From contig NZ_PYMI01000003.1 in the NCBI RefSeq assembly GCF_003025595.1, forward strand, positions 62,001-126,000: a DNA stretch of 64,000 bases, read 5' to 3'. Shown piece after piece: positions 16,193 through 25,590 of the stretch. Source of the stretch: Photobacterium ganghwense. Lineage in GTDB: Bacteria; Pseudomonadota; Gammaproteobacteria; Enterobacterales; Vibrionaceae. Below the pieces are notes generated by a model that ran no database searches, had not been told where the DNA came from, and worked only from the letters and a program-made list of their open reading frames with translations. Position 1 is the stretch's first letter; every line of letters starts with the position of its first letter. The position numbers and the translations under genes were made by a program.

Positions 16193-19100
16193 TCATTGTG
16201 TATCGAAAATAGTGTGTGTTGCGCTTGCTTGATGTTGTGTTTTTGACAGGGGCCGGTTGGTCCGGTCGTCGGTATTGGCATCACAGAACGGGGTGAGTGC
16301 CTTTGCCGCTAACTCGGGCTCAAAATCGTTTAATGCAGCAGCCACGTTGTCGGCCACTTCTGACGGAAGTTTAGGCCGGATCTGCGCATATAAGGCATCG
16401 GGAATTTCTCCTTGATGCAACAGAGCAATGAAACGGTTCAGCAGGTCGATATCCGGCTTCTCCAGAGTGTCGGACCCTTGCTTGGTGACTGCTGTCTTCG
16501 AAGTGTGATCAAGAAACTCAGCAGAGTGTGACAGGGACGCGTTGAGCTCTGCCAAGGCCACCGTCAGTTGTTGCTGTTGCGTGGACAATGCGTTGTGCTC
16601 ACCTTGTTTCCAGGCGGCCTCCAGTGCGGTTAGGCTTTGGGTCAATGTGTTTAGCCCCAGGTTGGCTGCCACGCCCTTCAGGCGATGTATCGTCGGCAGG
16701 GGCGCCTGTTCATCAGGGGCATGAGCCAATTCGTCGGGCGGAAGTGTCTGTTGAGCCAGCCTTTCAAGATGCGTGCTTTCGCGCGCGATAAAGTGCTGGA
16801 TTGCCTGCCGGTGATTGACCGTACTTCCCCAAAGCTGAGAGCCGCGGGCAACGTCGATGATCGGTGCAGATGCGGGTAACGGGATATGCAGGGACGGGCG
16901 ATGTCCGCTTTCTACGTGTGTCTGTTCACTCCCCGGACTCGTTGCATCGGCTAAGTCACTGTCCTGGTTGCTACTGCCTTCATCGCTAATGCCCTGATCG
17001 TGGTCACCCCTGATGTTCTTTTGCGTGACTCTGGCAATATCGGTGACTTTGGCAATTTCGGTATAGAGCGCCTCAATATCAACCGGTTTGGTACAAAAGC
17101 CGTCCATGTCTGACTCACAGGCCCGCTCTTTGGCGTGTTGGGTATGGCTGGCTGTCAGGGCAATGATTGGTGTGCGTGCCTGACCCGACAACTGCTCCTG
17201 CAGACGAATTACCCGGCAGGCGTCATGGCCGTTCAGGCCCGGCATCTGGATATCCATCAGAATCACATCGATCGGGTGTTGGCTGCAAAGTTCAATGGCT
17301 TGCTGGCCGCACTTAGCGCAAAGCACGTGATGTCCTTGCTTCTCAAGATGGCGGGTGAGCAACTGTCGGTTCTGCTCAACATCATCGGCGATAAGAATAC
17401 GCAGGGGCGGGAGGGAGGCGGTATGGCTTTGCGGCGAAGGTACCGCTTTCCCTTCGATCGCGGGCAGCGGCAGACTGACGGTAAACGTCGAGCCCTGATT
17501 GGGAGTACTGCAAACATGGATGGTACCGCCCATCAGAAGGGCCAGTTGCCGGGCGATGGTGGTGCCCAGGCCGGTGCCGCCAAACCGGCGGGTCATGCTG
17601 GAATCGGCTTGCGAAAACGGTGCAAAGATTTTATCCAGCCGATCTGCCGCAATCCCGATACCACTGTCTTCCACCACGATGTTGAGGATGGGATCCTGCT
17701 TTGGATTCTGAACGCCTGCAGAGGCTCGCAGCCGGACAGATAAACGGACAAATCCCTGCGGGGTAAATTTAATCGCGTTACTCAAGAGGTTCATGATGAT
17801 CTGCCTGATCTTCAGGGCATCCCCCAGAAAATGATCGCCGGTGCTGGCGTCATAGTGCAGGCTCAGATCCAGCCCTTTTTGACTGGCTGACAGTGACAGG
17901 GTGGCGACGACCTGTTCACATAACTGTCGCAGTGAAAAAGGCTGCCGTTCCAGCTCGGTTGAGCCATTTTCCAGCTTGGCGGAGTCGAGAATGTCATTGA
18001 GTAGTTCCAGCAGTGACTGTGCGGAGCTGCGGACGATCGTCAGGTTTTTCTTTTGCTCGTCATCGACCGGCGTCGACAGCAACAGATCGGTAAAGCCCAG
18101 AATGGCATTCATTGGTGTGCGAATTTCATGGCTCATATTGGCCAAAAAGGCACTTTTGGCCTGTGCCGCTTGCTCTGCCTGATCTTTGGCAGTCAGCAGT
18201 TCGGTTTCCATCTGTTTGCGATCGGAAATATCCAGCAAAATACCATCTGCCCACTTGAACTGGCCATGTTGCCCGAAGATTGTGGTGCCATGTTCTTCAA
18301 CCCAGCGCCAGCTGCCATCCAGGTGAGAAATTCGGTACTCAATGGTGTAGGAGCGGTGTGCGGCAATGGCCTCATTGACGGTGCGCATTACCGGCGCAAT
18401 GTCTTCCGGGTGAACCAGCTGTTTCAGGTGAACCCGTCCCTCCATAAAGTCGCTGGCCTGCCTGCCGGTGAGTGGTTCAATGGCATCACTGACAAACAAG
18501 GTGGTCCAGTTGCTGTCCCACAAACAGCGTAAAGTGGTGCCGGGAATATTTCCCATTAGGGTCCGGTACTGCAATTCACGCAATTGGAGCTCGCGTTCGG
18601 TTGCCTTCTGCTGGGTAATATCAGAGATGAAGCCGACAAAATTCAGGGTGTTTTTATGGCGAGATTCCCCCACTGCCAGACGAATGGTGATCAGCTCACC
18701 GTTTTTGTGTTGGGCCTGTACTTCACGTCCGGCACCGATAATCTGCTTTATACCGGTTTGCCGGTAGTTTCGCAGGTAGCTGTCGTGGTTGCCCCGGTGC
18801 GGTTCTGGCATCAGCATTTTGATATTTCGACCCAATACTTCGGCTTCACGGTAGCCAAAAATACGTTCTGCTGAGGTGTTAAAGGACAGGATGGTGCCTT
18901 TGGGGGAAATCTTGATGATGCCGTCCACGGCAGTATCAATCATGGCTTTCAGTTCTGCTGTGGTTTCCCGGCTTTGGCTCAGCAGCAGGCGGTAACGGAT
19001 GATGGCATTGACAGCGGCAATCAGCAGGCTAAGGGAAATAGTGACAATCGCGACGGTGAATCCCAGGGTGTAGTGCTGCTGGCTGGTGGGGTTGAATTGA

Positions 19101-19768
19101 GGATCGGCGTTGCCGACAAAACGGGTGGCGGCCATGGCGGTATAGTGCATACCGGCAATGGCCAGCCCCATCACGATACTGGCGATAAACCGTATCTGAT
19201 AACCCGGTAGCGACAGCTTCCGCCTTAATCCGAAGCTGATCCACAGTGCCAGTGTCGCTAGTGCGATGGCCACCACAATTGACAGGGTGAAATACACGGG
19301 TTCATAGCGCAGCTCCGGTGCCATTATCATCGCAGCCATGCCAATGTAATGCATGGCGCCGATGCCGACACCGACCATGATCCCGCCAGCGATGAGCAGC
19401 GACGGCTTCACCGTATGTCTGGCCAGCAGGTTTAGCGTGACCCAGGCCGCCAGGAGGCTGGGCAGGAGTGAAAGCAGAGTGATACCGGGGTCATATGCAA
19501 CAGTGGTACACAAGGTGAACGCCTGCATACCAATAAAGTGCATTGCCCATACCCCGAGCCCGAGTGACGCTGCGCCAGTGGTCAGGTGAATACGCTGCAT
19601 GACCGGAGAGGCTTTGCGTTTTGCCGCTGCGGCCAGAGTTAATGCCATGTAGGAGGCACCAATCGCGATCAGCAATGAGAGGACAACCAGTGGTGTGTCA
19701 TGATGTCCCATTACCAGCAGGGAGGCATCAGGTTCACCGGTAATAAAAAAATGCTGAAGTTGGATCAT
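16193..19768 (-). CDS. MHYT-domain hybrid sensor histidine kinase with Hpt domain
   Basis: A 1191-residue membrane phosphorelay kinase. N-terminal seven-span MHYT sensor (about 10-265) with three signature repeats MHFIGM, MHYIGM and MHYTAM, proposed in this family to bind copper and sense diatomic gases. Then a FixL-like PAS (about 272-385), a second PAS (about 395-515), HisKA with H547 ([13 protein letters not shown]), HATPase_c ([16 protein letters not shown]), a receiver domain with D839 ([13 protein letters not shown]) and a C-terminal Hpt with H1028 ([12 protein letters not shown]). All phosphotransfer residues are present. The HD-GYP response regulator follows 20 bp downstream and is the likely final acceptor. 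Confidence 0.93.
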   Translation of the reverse strand: MIQLQHFFITGEPDASLLVMGHHDTPLVVLSLLIAIGASYMALTLAAAAKRKASPVMQRIHLTTGAASLGLGVWAMHFIGMQAFTLCTTVAYDPGITLLSLLPSLLAAWVTLNLLARHTVKPSLLIAGGIMVGVGIGAMHYIGMAAMIMAPELRYEPVYFTLSIVVAIALATLALWISFGLRRKLSLPGYQIRFIASIVMGLAIAGMHYTAMAATRFVGNADPQFNPTSQQHYTLGFTVAIVTISLSLLIAAVNAIIRYRLLLSQSRETTAELKAMIDTAVDGIIKISPKGTILSFNTSAERIFGYREAEVLGRNIKMLMPEPHRGNHDSYLRNYRQTGIKQIIGAGREVQAQHKNGELITIRLAVGESRHKNTLNFVGFISDITQQKATERELQLRELQYRTLMGNIPGTTLRCLWDSNWTTLFVSDAIEPLTGRQASDFMEGRVHLKQLVHPEDIAPVMRTVNEAIAAHRSYTIEYRISHLDGSWRWVEEHGTTIFGQHGQFKWADGILLDISDRKQMETELLTAKDQAEQAAQAKSAFLANMSHEIRTPMNAILGFTDLLLSTPVDDEQKKNLTIVRSSAQSLLELLNDILDSAKLENGSTELERQPFSLRQLCEQVVATLSLSASQKGLDLSLHYDASTGDHFLGDALKIRQIIMNLLSNAIKFTPQGFVRLSVRLRASAGVQNPKQDPILNIVVEDSGIGIAADRLDKIFAPFSQADSSMTRRFGGTGLGTTIARQLALLMGGTIHVCSTPNQGSTFTVSLPLPAIEGKAVPSPQSHTASLPPLRILIADDVEQNRQLLTRHLEKQGHHVLCAKCGQQAIELCSQHPIDVILMDIQMPGLNGHDACRVIRLQEQLSGQARTPIIALTASHTQHAKERACESDMDGFCTKPVDIEALYTEIAKVTDIARVTQKNIRGDHDQGISDEGSSNQDSDLADATSPGSEQTHVESGHRPSLHIPLPASAPIIDVARGSQLWGSTVNHRQAIQHFIARESTHLERLAQQTLPPDELAHAPDEQAPLPTIHRLKGVAANLGLNTLTQSLTALEAAWKQGEHNALSTQQQQLTVALAELNASLSHSAEFLDHTSKTAVTKQGSDTLEKPDIDLLNRFIALLHQGEIPDALYAQIRPKLPSEVADNVAAALNDFEPELAAKALTPFCDANTDDRTNRPLSKTQHQASATHTIFDTQ

Positions 19769-19863
19769 GCCAGAAATAATAGCCAGTACTTACTTATGGT
19801 GTCGGATAATACTTGATTGAGTCTGAAATCAATAGAGAAAGCTCTGTGCTGTTACCTGCATTT

Positions 19864-19880
19864 TTTACGCTTTCTTTACG
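19864..19880 (+). promoter_or_regulatory. Predicted KdpE binding site upstream of the KdpD-like gene
   Basis: TTTACG-N5-TTTACG, the same direct repeat with the same spacing as the site upstream of kdpFABC at 2918-2934. As there, a CTAGAG element follows at 19902, where a -10 box would be expected. The downstream gene starts at 19933. Two independent matches of a 12-bp specification with fixed spacing are unlikely to be chance. Confidence 0.65.
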
Positions 19881-19932
19881 CGGGCAGAGAACGGGATTTT
19901 GCTAGAGTAACGTCACTTAATAAGAGCCTGAG

Positions 19933-20997
19933 TTGATATTGAGGTCGCTGATTGTGGAGTTTCGCCCCGGCATTTTTTCGTTCTCTGTGATTGCAGTGGC
20001 GCTGCTGATCAGTTGTCTGTCAGATTATCTGGCGGCATCGACGGCGGTTGTCCTGTTAATTCTGCAGTTAGGGGTTGTGCTGGTTGCTATGCGGGTGAAC
20101 CGCCGCTGGGCATGTCTGGGAGCGATCTGCAGCGCGCTGAGTTTCAATTACTTCTTTACGGCTCCCCGATATTCTTTTCAGATGTTTCACCTGGAGGATG
20201 TCGTCAATCTGGGCGTGTTTCTGCTCGTCGCCCTCATCATCAGTCAGCTGGCCAGCCATTTTTGCCAGACCAATCCAGCCCGATCCCATCGTCATCGGTA
20301 TCCGTTGCTGTCGGCGCAAGTCTCTTCCGATCTTCAGACGTCCCTGGCTGCCGTAAATCGAGCGCTGGAGAAGATACATCGGGATAGCTCCGGGTTGAAC
20401 CGGCGGCAGGCAGGGCTGCTGCATCAGGCGATAACCGAATCATGGCGGCTGCAGCGGCATCTGCAAACCCTCGGGCTGGCCCATCAGCTGGCGTTAGCCG
20501 TCAGGGGAAATACCCACGTTCAGGAGAAGAATGTGTCATCCGTTGCTATGGTACCTCTTCTGCACCGTGTCATGGCGCAGTTTCCGGGGTGCTGCCAGAG
20601 ACTGGTTATTAATGCCGATACGGAGTTGCCCGCCGTTCAGGGGGATCCTGCGCTGCTGGAGCTGGCAGTGGCGAACGTGATGGACACTTTACTGGCCGCG
20701 GTAGCCGATAACACAGCTCTGTGTATCTCGCTGAGCGCTGAGTTTCATCCGGCAGAATCTGCCCTCGGGCTACCGGAGATGCTCACGGCGGAGTTCCAAG
20801 GCCCGTTTTCACATCATGCGTTCGACGAGGATCCGGACTTCCCGGCATCCGGTCTGGCTATCGCCCGCGCCATTATCCGGGATTGTCAGGGATGCTTTGA
20901 GCTGTTCCCTGCGCAGCCTGACAAAGAGAAAGAACAAGATACAGTGTTGCGTGTCTGGCTCCCGATCTCAAAAAGTCCCTGCTTATCAGTACGTTGA
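19933..20997 (+). CDS. Degenerate KdpD paralogue: DUF4118 membrane domain with kinase remnant
   Basis: A 354-residue protein that aligns by eye with the C-terminal half of KdpD. The four-span DUF4118 membrane block (about 15-110) has SFNYFFTAPRYSFQMFHLEDV, matching KdpD SFNFFLTAPIYTLKV..DDV. It lacks the KdpD and Usp domains. The following HisKA-like region reads VSSDLQTSL where KdpD reads VSHDLKSPL, so the phospho-acceptor His is Ser132. The ATPase-like region keeps a G-box-like SGLAIARAI but has a weak N box (LAVANVMDTLL). It is therefore probably not an autokinase. The start is TTG 19933; GTG 19963 is possible. A KdpE-type box upstream suggests Kdp control. It may modulate KdpD/KdpE or another partner (inference). 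Confidence 0.75.
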   Translation: MILRSLIVEFRPGIFSFSVIAVALLISCLSDYLAASTAVVLLILQLGVVLVAMRVNRRWACLGAICSALSFNYFFTAPRYSFQMFHLEDVVNLGVFLLVALIISQLASHFCQTNPARSHRHRYPLLSAQVSSDLQTSLAAVNRALEKIHRDSSGLNRRQAGLLHQAITESWRLQRHLQTLGLAHQLALAVRGNTHVQEKNVSSVAMVPLLHRVMAQFPGCCQRLVINADTELPAVQGDPALLELAVANVMDTLLAAVADNTALCISLSAEFHPAESALGLPEMLTAEFQGPFSHHAFDEDPDFPASGLAIARAIIRDCQGCFELFPAQPDKEKEQDTVLRVWLPISKSPCLSVR

Positions 20998-21023
20998 GGC
21001 TAGGCAGAGAAGGTTCAGCGGTG

Positions 21024-21818
21024 TTATCTCTGGGCTGTTCTGCTTCCAGAGTCGGCCATGTACTCTCGGGGTGGCAAGCCGGTCATCGACTTAAAAAAGG
21101 TTGAAAAGGCACTGTCTGAGCTGAAGTCCAGCGCCGCGGCAATGGTGGTCAGAGAGTTCTGCTCTGCCAGCATCTCGATGGCTTTGATCAGCCGCCATTG
21201 TTGTCGCCACTGCTGGTAGCTCATACCCGTCTCTCGGCGCATGATCCGACTGATGGTTTTTTCCGATGCGCCGGTGTGATCGGCAAGCAGTTTTAGGCTG
21301 GGGGGTAAGGTGTGGCTGGCCTGTGACGCGAGGTGTCTGAGGCGAGGATCGCGTGGCAGGGGTAACACTGTCGGCTCGCTGCGGGCCTGGTGCAGCTCAT
21401 CAAGACACACAGCAAGCAGGTTGGCTGGCGGACCTTGCTCCCACTGAGTGGAAAAATCGGCCATCGCGATACGTTCCAGAACGGCCTGGAGTAAAGGGGA
21501 GGCCTCAAGCACCTCAACGGTCTCCGGCAAATCGGGAATCGCTGCGGTGTCGAGATAGACAGAGCGGTAGCCGACAGCCCCGGTAACCTCGGCGCGGTGT
21601 GGTAGCTCAGGTGGAATCCAGGCGATGCGGGTTGGTGGCAGCAGACAAATGGCCTCAGCGAGCGTGATGCGAATACATCCCCAGTGGGTAAACAACAGCT
21701 GGCCCATCGCATGATGATGCACCCCGGAATCATGTACGCCAAGTTCTGCCGCAATGCCCAGCACCTTGTTGTGAAAGCTATCCGGGTCAAAGGTGTCGTC
21801 TTTGTTTAACCATGCCAT
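21024..21818 (-). CDS. AraC family transcriptional regulator, divergent from an MFS gene
   Basis: A 264-residue regulator: N-terminal cupin-type ligand domain (HHHAMGQLLFTHWGCIRI, PPTRIAWIPPELPHRAEVTG) and C-terminal double helix-turn-helix (LKLLADHTGASEKTISRIMRRETGMSYQQWRQQ; AAALDFSSDSAFSTFFKSMTGLPPREYM). The layout and divergent MFS transporter resemble the nimR-nimT pair of E. coli. ATG 21818 is chosen because it begins the conserved region and does not overlap the divergent gene; a longer frame to 21950 would overlap the MFS start. The 117-bp shared intergenic region probably contains both promoters and the operator. Confidence 0.85.
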   Translation of the reverse strand: MAWLNKDDTFDPDSFHNKVLGIAAELGVHDSGVHHHAMGQLLFTHWGCIRITLAEAICLLPPTRIAWIPPELPHRAEVTGAVGYRSVYLDTAAIPDLPETVEVLEASPLLQAVLERIAMADFSTQWEQGPPANLLAVCLDELHQARSEPTVLPLPRDPRLRHLASQASHTLPPSLKLLADHTGASEKTISRIMRRETGMSYQQWRQQWRLIKAIEMLAEQNSLTTIAAALDFSSDSAFSTFFKSMTGLPPREYMADSGSRTAQR

Positions 21819-21935
21819 ATGAGTGATACCTGGAATATTGTCCGATTTTGTAAATAAGTCGTCCTGATTATTGTAATTTCCCTTTTTGCCTGATGCTACC
21901 TTGTGCTCGTAGAAAGACGGGCCCAAGGAGATGAG

Positions 21936-23246
21936 ATGAAAATCTGGCACAACTATTCAGCTAAAACTAATGCACCTGAAAAAAGGGCATCTGAAAACAG
22001 TACACCTGTGAACCATGCACCTGAACAAAATGCACCTGAACAAAACGCACCCGAACAGAAGACTTCCCTCTGTTCTGCCGAATCGGTTAGGCGACCCTTG
22101 TCGATGGCATTAGTGATGGCACTGATGATGTTTCCGCAGATAGTGGAAACCATCTATAGTCCGGCACTGACGGGCATTGCGGCTGGTTTCGGGATCACCG
22201 CGGCTGAAGCGGCGCAAACTTTATCGCTCTATTTTCTGGCGTTTGCGCTTGGGGTGGTGATATGGGGATGGTTGTCGGATCGTATCGGGCGACGCCCTGC
22301 GATGCTGGCTGGTTTAACCCTGTATGCGGTAGCCTCTGTGTGGGCCGTATTCCTTACGAGCTTTCCGCTGTTGCTGGCTGCACGATGTCTGACTGCGTTA
22401 GGGGCGGCGACTGGCTCTATTGTTACCCAGACGATGATGCGTGACCGTTATACCGGTCGGCAACTGGCGCGGGTATTTTCGATACTGGGAATGGCAATCG
22501 CGGTCAGTCCGGCATTGGGGGTGATGAGCGGGGCATTACTGACCAGCCAATGGGGGTATCGCGGCGTCTTTATCGGGCTGGCGGTACTGGCGTCGATGCT
22601 GTTGGCGTGGTCAGTACTGCGGTTACCGGAAACTCGACCTGACGGTTATCACAAGGCTGCTTTCAAGAGCGTGTTTTTTACTATGCTGAGTGATACCCGG
22701 CTCTGGGGGAACGCAGTGCTGGTGGCGGTGTTCAATGTCTGTCTGTTCAGTTTTTACCAGCTTGCGCCGTTTATGTTCGCTCGTTTGGGTATGGAAACGG
22801 AAATCTTCGGGCTGGCTGGTATTGTGCTTTCACTGGGCGTAGGCGCTGGTGCTTGGCTCAACAAATGGCTGCTGGCACGTCACTGGCCGGAAAAGCGAAT
22901 TTTGCATCTGTCTGTCGGGTTTCTTGTGGTCGGCGGGGTAACAGTACACGTCCTTGATGGGCACATCAGCTTTGTGGCACCGGTTGTGCTGGTGGTGGCC
23001 GCATATGGCATGGCAATCCCTAATGTTCTGGCGGGAGCGTTAGTCAAATACCGAGCCTGTCAGGGGAGCGCCGGGGCGATATTCGGCCTGTTTTACTACT
23101 TGCTACTGGCGGGTGGTCTGATGTTAGCAGGATGGAGTCAGCATTTTTCTGCAGTTGTGGTAACCTGTGGGCTCGTCGCGTTTGGTGTGTTACAGATAGA
23201 GTCTCGGTTGCAAAATGATGCACAACCGGAGACAGATTTACCGTGA
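21936..23246 (+). CDS. MFS transporter, Bcr/CflA-like, with repeat-rich N-terminus
   Basis: A 436-residue major-facilitator protein, probably a 12-span proton-coupled exporter in the inner membrane. The motif A loop is clear (GWLSDRIGRRPAML) and Bcr/CflA-like drug-exporter features are visible (QTLSLYFLAFALGVVIWG, RCLTALGAATGSIVTQTMMRD). ATG 21936 follows AAGGAG by 5 nt. Before the first span there is an unusual polar tail of about 45 residues containing repeated APEQN units. The substrate is unknown. It is divergent from the AraC-type regulator, its likely controller. Confidence 0.88.
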   Translation: MKIWHNYSAKTNAPEKRASENSTPVNHAPEQNAPEQNAPEQKTSLCSAESVRRPLSMALVMALMMFPQIVETIYSPALTGIAAGFGITAAEAAQTLSLYFLAFALGVVIWGWLSDRIGRRPAMLAGLTLYAVASVWAVFLTSFPLLLAARCLTALGAATGSIVTQTMMRDRYTGRQLARVFSILGMAIAVSPALGVMSGALLTSQWGYRGVFIGLAVLASMLLAWSVLRLPETRPDGYHKAAFKSVFFTMLSDTRLWGNAVLVAVFNVCLFSFYQLAPFMFARLGMETEIFGLAGIVLSLGVGAGAWLNKWLLARHWPEKRILHLSVGFLVVGGVTVHVLDGHISFVAPVVLVVAAYGMAIPNVLAGALVKYRACQGSAGAIFGLFYYLLLAGGLMLAGWSQHFSAVVVTCGLVAFGVLQIESRLQNDAQPETDLP

Positions 23247-23412
23247 AAAAACGAGATGCGCTGAAGATTTCGGTCGAAATCGGGTGGATTCTTCGTAAAC
23301 CTTGAACTCTGTCACTCTATTTAAATGAATTTTTGATAAAACGCATAGTTCTCTGAGGCAGGCGTGCATAATGTCTCAGTATTCTGTTCCATAGAAGTAA
23401 AAGGTTACCAAT

Positions 23413-23901
23413 ATGTCTGATGTACCAGTGTCTGTGGCAAAAGCTGCTGAAGTGATCCAGCCGGTGGCAGAGTCTTCCGGTTCGATCTGGGGCTATGTAG
23501 CGGGCGGTGTAGCCTTGTTGATCCTGGCCGGTTTCTTCGGCTACAAGAAAATCAACAAGCCAGCATTTATTATTAATCAGGTGAGAAAGCGTAACCTGAA
23601 AGAGATTCAGAAGTTAGGTATCGAAAACTCTGACTTCGTTAATGACTTAGATAAACTCCTGGTTTCTGTGCAAAGCTATGCTGAAGAGCAAGGCAGAACC
23701 GGTGGTGATGTGGTGAAACTGCTGAGCCCGCTGAATGATAAAGAGCGCATCAAAACTGCGCGCGATATGTATCAGTCAATGATTTACATTGCCAATGATA
23801 TTCAGGACGCCTCTCTGGCGCGTGAATTTAAGAACAAAGCCAAGCAAGTTAAAGCCAGTTCACCTCTGATGGCTGGCCTGCTGAAGCGCGCCGGGATTTA
23901 A
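23413..23901 (+). CDS. Membrane-anchored protein of unknown function
   Basis: A 162-residue protein with a short N-terminal tail, one membrane span at about 25-43 (IWGYVAGGVALLILAGFFGY), then a basic segment (KKINKPAFIINQVRKRNLKEI) and a helical soluble domain of about 110 residues. The positive residues just after the span suggest the C-terminal domain is cytoplasmic. No named family recognised. The start has AAAAGG 9 nt upstream. It has its own terminator and is flanked by a 166-bp upstream gap, so it is monocistronic. Confidence 0.75.
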   Translation: MSDVPVSVAKAAEVIQPVAESSGSIWGYVAGGVALLILAGFFGYKKINKPAFIINQVRKRNLKEIQKLGIENSDFVNDLDKLLVSVQSYAEEQGRTGGDVVKLLSPLNDKERIKTARDMYQSMIYIANDIQDASLAREFKNKAKQVKASSPLMAGLLKRAGI

Positions 23902-23931
23902 TCTGTCCCGATATTGAGCTGATATTTGATA

Positions 23932-23968
23932 GAACGGCGTGTCCTGAACAAGGACGCGCCGTTTTTTT
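23932..23968 (+). terminator. Terminator of the 23413 gene
   Basis: Stem AACGGCGTGTCC (23933-23944) with GGACGCGCCGTT (23951-23962), one mismatched pair, 6-nt loop, followed by TTTTTT. Confidence 0.9.
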
Positions 23969-24244
23969 ATGCTCTACAGTTATCTGCTGATTTCTTGCTG
24001 AAAATTGGGCGACGGAATGTGTACTCTGTGACCTTTCTGACAGATTGGCAAATTGCCAAACTGACCGACTGTTCTATTTTGATCTAAGTCATAACCTTGC
24101 TATAGGGGCAGGGCTAGTATTCAAGTCTGTTCTATTTTCCGTCACGTAAGTTCATCACTTTTATCATTATTATTCAGATGGATTGAAGCGTCAGACGAAG
24201 GGAAAGGTAACTAAGCAAGCAATGTAACGGATTAGCTGATTGCA
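23969..24244. promoter_or_regulatory. Operator-like palindrome and direct repeat upstream of the ToxR-like gene
   Basis: Two sequence elements stand out in the leader. TTGGCAAATTGCCAA (24045-24059) is a perfect 7-1-7 palindrome of the kind bound by dimeric regulators. CTGTTCTATTTT occurs twice exactly (24069-24080 and 24127-24138), 58 bp apart. They precede the membrane-bound regulator at 24245 and could be autoregulatory or foreign regulator sites. No protein can be assigned from sequence. Confidence 0.5.
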
Positions 24245-25081
24245 ATGAAGTATAAAATTAACGATTTCCTTTTTTATGATGTGACGGATGCAACTCTGAG
24301 TTTGAACGACTCAGGCGTTTCTGATACGCAGCTTTCAATAACAGCAAATGCTTTACTTTACTTTTTAATTCAGCACCCCGGCATTATCACTCGTGATGAA
24401 GTGATGAAAAAAGTGTGGGATGACAATGGACTGACATCATCCAATGGTAACCTTAACCAATATCTAAGCATGTTGCGAAAGGCGTTTCGATTCTATGACA
24501 TCGACAATATCGTTGTTTCTGTTCCTCGGGGTCGGATTGAAATTAACCCGGATTTGGTTATAGAAATTGTTGATGATTGTCAGCTGCATCCTTTAATTCA
24601 GCAAGAAGAGGAAGACGGCACGGCAACTGAGCAACCTGTATCGCCGCTATTGTCTCCTAGTCCGAAAAAGCAACCGCTATTTGGTGAAGATTTACCACCT
24701 CAAACAGAAGAGCAGGAAAAAAACTGGCTGATGGCTAGCGCAGTACTGTTCACCGGGGCGCTGGTATTGCTCTGGACGGCGATCATTTCAGAACGTTCTA
24801 TCAATATTTTGCAACTTAATCAGGTGCAAAATAGTGTTTGTGAACTCTTCTCAACAGAAAAAATGATCAATGACGAAATGCAGCAAAGTTATAACCATAG
24901 CTTTACGGCCGTCACAAATGCACTAGGTATCGAGTGCAATAAAGAACGCCGATTTGTGTTTTACTACGGAGATAAGTTTCAGAATAAGGGATTAGGCAGA
25001 ACATTTCTGGCTCAGTGTGCAAAAAATGAAAACAATCCTTATGCCTACTGTGATAATTATTTTTATTACTCATGGAAATAG
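24245..25081 (+). CDS. ToxR/CadC/MarT-like membrane-bound transcriptional regulator
   Basis: A 278-residue one-component regulator. Residues 1-110 form an OmpR-type winged helix (SITANALLYFLIQHPGIITRDEVMKKVWDD, NLNQYLSMLRKAF, VVSVPRGRI). A polar, proline-rich linker follows, one membrane span lies at about 163-182 (LMASAVLFTGALVLLWTAII), and a periplasmic domain of about 95 residues has cysteines near 199, 236, 262 and 269. This is the ToxR/CadC/TcpP layout, where a periplasmic signal changes DNA binding at the membrane. The partner gene at 25084 overlaps or abuts the stop, as in marT-fidL and toxR-toxS pairs. It is transcribed towards the choline microcompartment locus 1.4 kb downstream; its targets are unknown. 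Confidence 0.85.
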   Translation: MKYKINDFLFYDVTDATLSLNDSGVSDTQLSITANALLYFLIQHPGIITRDEVMKKVWDDNGLTSSNGNLNQYLSMLRKAFRFYDIDNIVVSVPRGRIEINPDLVIEIVDDCQLHPLIQQEEEDGTATEQPVSPLLSPSPKKQPLFGEDLPPQTEEQEKNWLMASAVLFTGALVLLWTAIISERSINILQLNQVQNSVCELFSTEKMINDEMQQSYNHSFTAVTNALGIECNKERRFVFYYGDKFQNKGLGRTFLAQCAKNENNPYAYCDNYFYYSWK

Positions 25082-25083
25082 TC

Positions 25084-25590
25084 ATGACATCAAATAAAAG
25101 CGGAAGGATTTTTTTCTTTTATGCGCTAATTTTATTTCTTCTTTGTACCTTGCCTTTCTTATCTAAAGTGATTCCCGAAAACAGCGGTGAAATGCGATGT
25201 AGCGCTCGTGCCATCATGCACTTCGAGGATACCCAGACGGAAACCTTGAATGTGAATGTTCATTTCCGCTTTGCCCGTGATGGGGAAGGATCTATGGTGG
25301 TTGAAGGCTATTCTGATTCTAAAGCCGGTTGGCTGTATCTGCAGCGCTATGTCACCTTTAATTACTTCAGTCAGCGTGTATCTGATTTAGAGCGTGTTTA
25401 TCAGGTGCAAAGCTGGAATGCGACTAAGTCATCAATTGATGAGTCTCCTGACGTGTTGTTTGATTATTTCATGAGAGAAATGTCAGACAGTCATGACGCC
25501 CTGCAAATTAAAGTCCAGCAGCTCAACTATGAAACGGTATTACTTAGTTCACTGAACTCGCCGTTATTTGTTTGCGTGCTGGAACATTAA
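25084..25590 (+). CDS. FidL-like membrane-anchored partner of the ToxR-like regulator
   Basis: A 168-residue protein with an N-terminal membrane anchor (IFFFYALILFLLCTLPFLS) and a periplasmic domain of about 140 residues containing two cysteines (MRCSARAIM near the start, VCVLEH at the end). Size, topology and position after a MarT/CadC-like regulator fit the FidL-like family, found beside MarT in Salmonella SPI-3; ToxS and TcpH are functional analogues that stabilise their regulator. Two starts are possible: ATG 25072 overlapping the previous gene by 10 bp, or ATG 25084, which has GGA at a better distance and is used here. Confidence 0.65.
   Translation: MTSNKSGRIFFFYALILFLLCTLPFLSKVIPENSGEMRCSARAIMHFEDTQTETLNVNVHFRFARDGEGSMVVEGYSDSKAGWLYLQRYVTFNYFSQRVSDLERVYQVQSWNATKSSIDESPDVLFDYFMREMSDSHDALQIKVQQLNYETVLLSSLNSPLFVCVLEH

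Noticed and set aside
17135..17743. 202-codon plus-strand frame within the hybrid kinase gene
   Set aside because: It is antisense to the HATPase and receiver domains, whose motifs are intact; no family likeness.
23266..23281. Palindrome GATTTCGGTCGAAATC after the MFS gene as a terminator
   Set aside because: It lacks a following T-run and has a 2-nt loop; it could be a minor hairpin, not a supported terminator.
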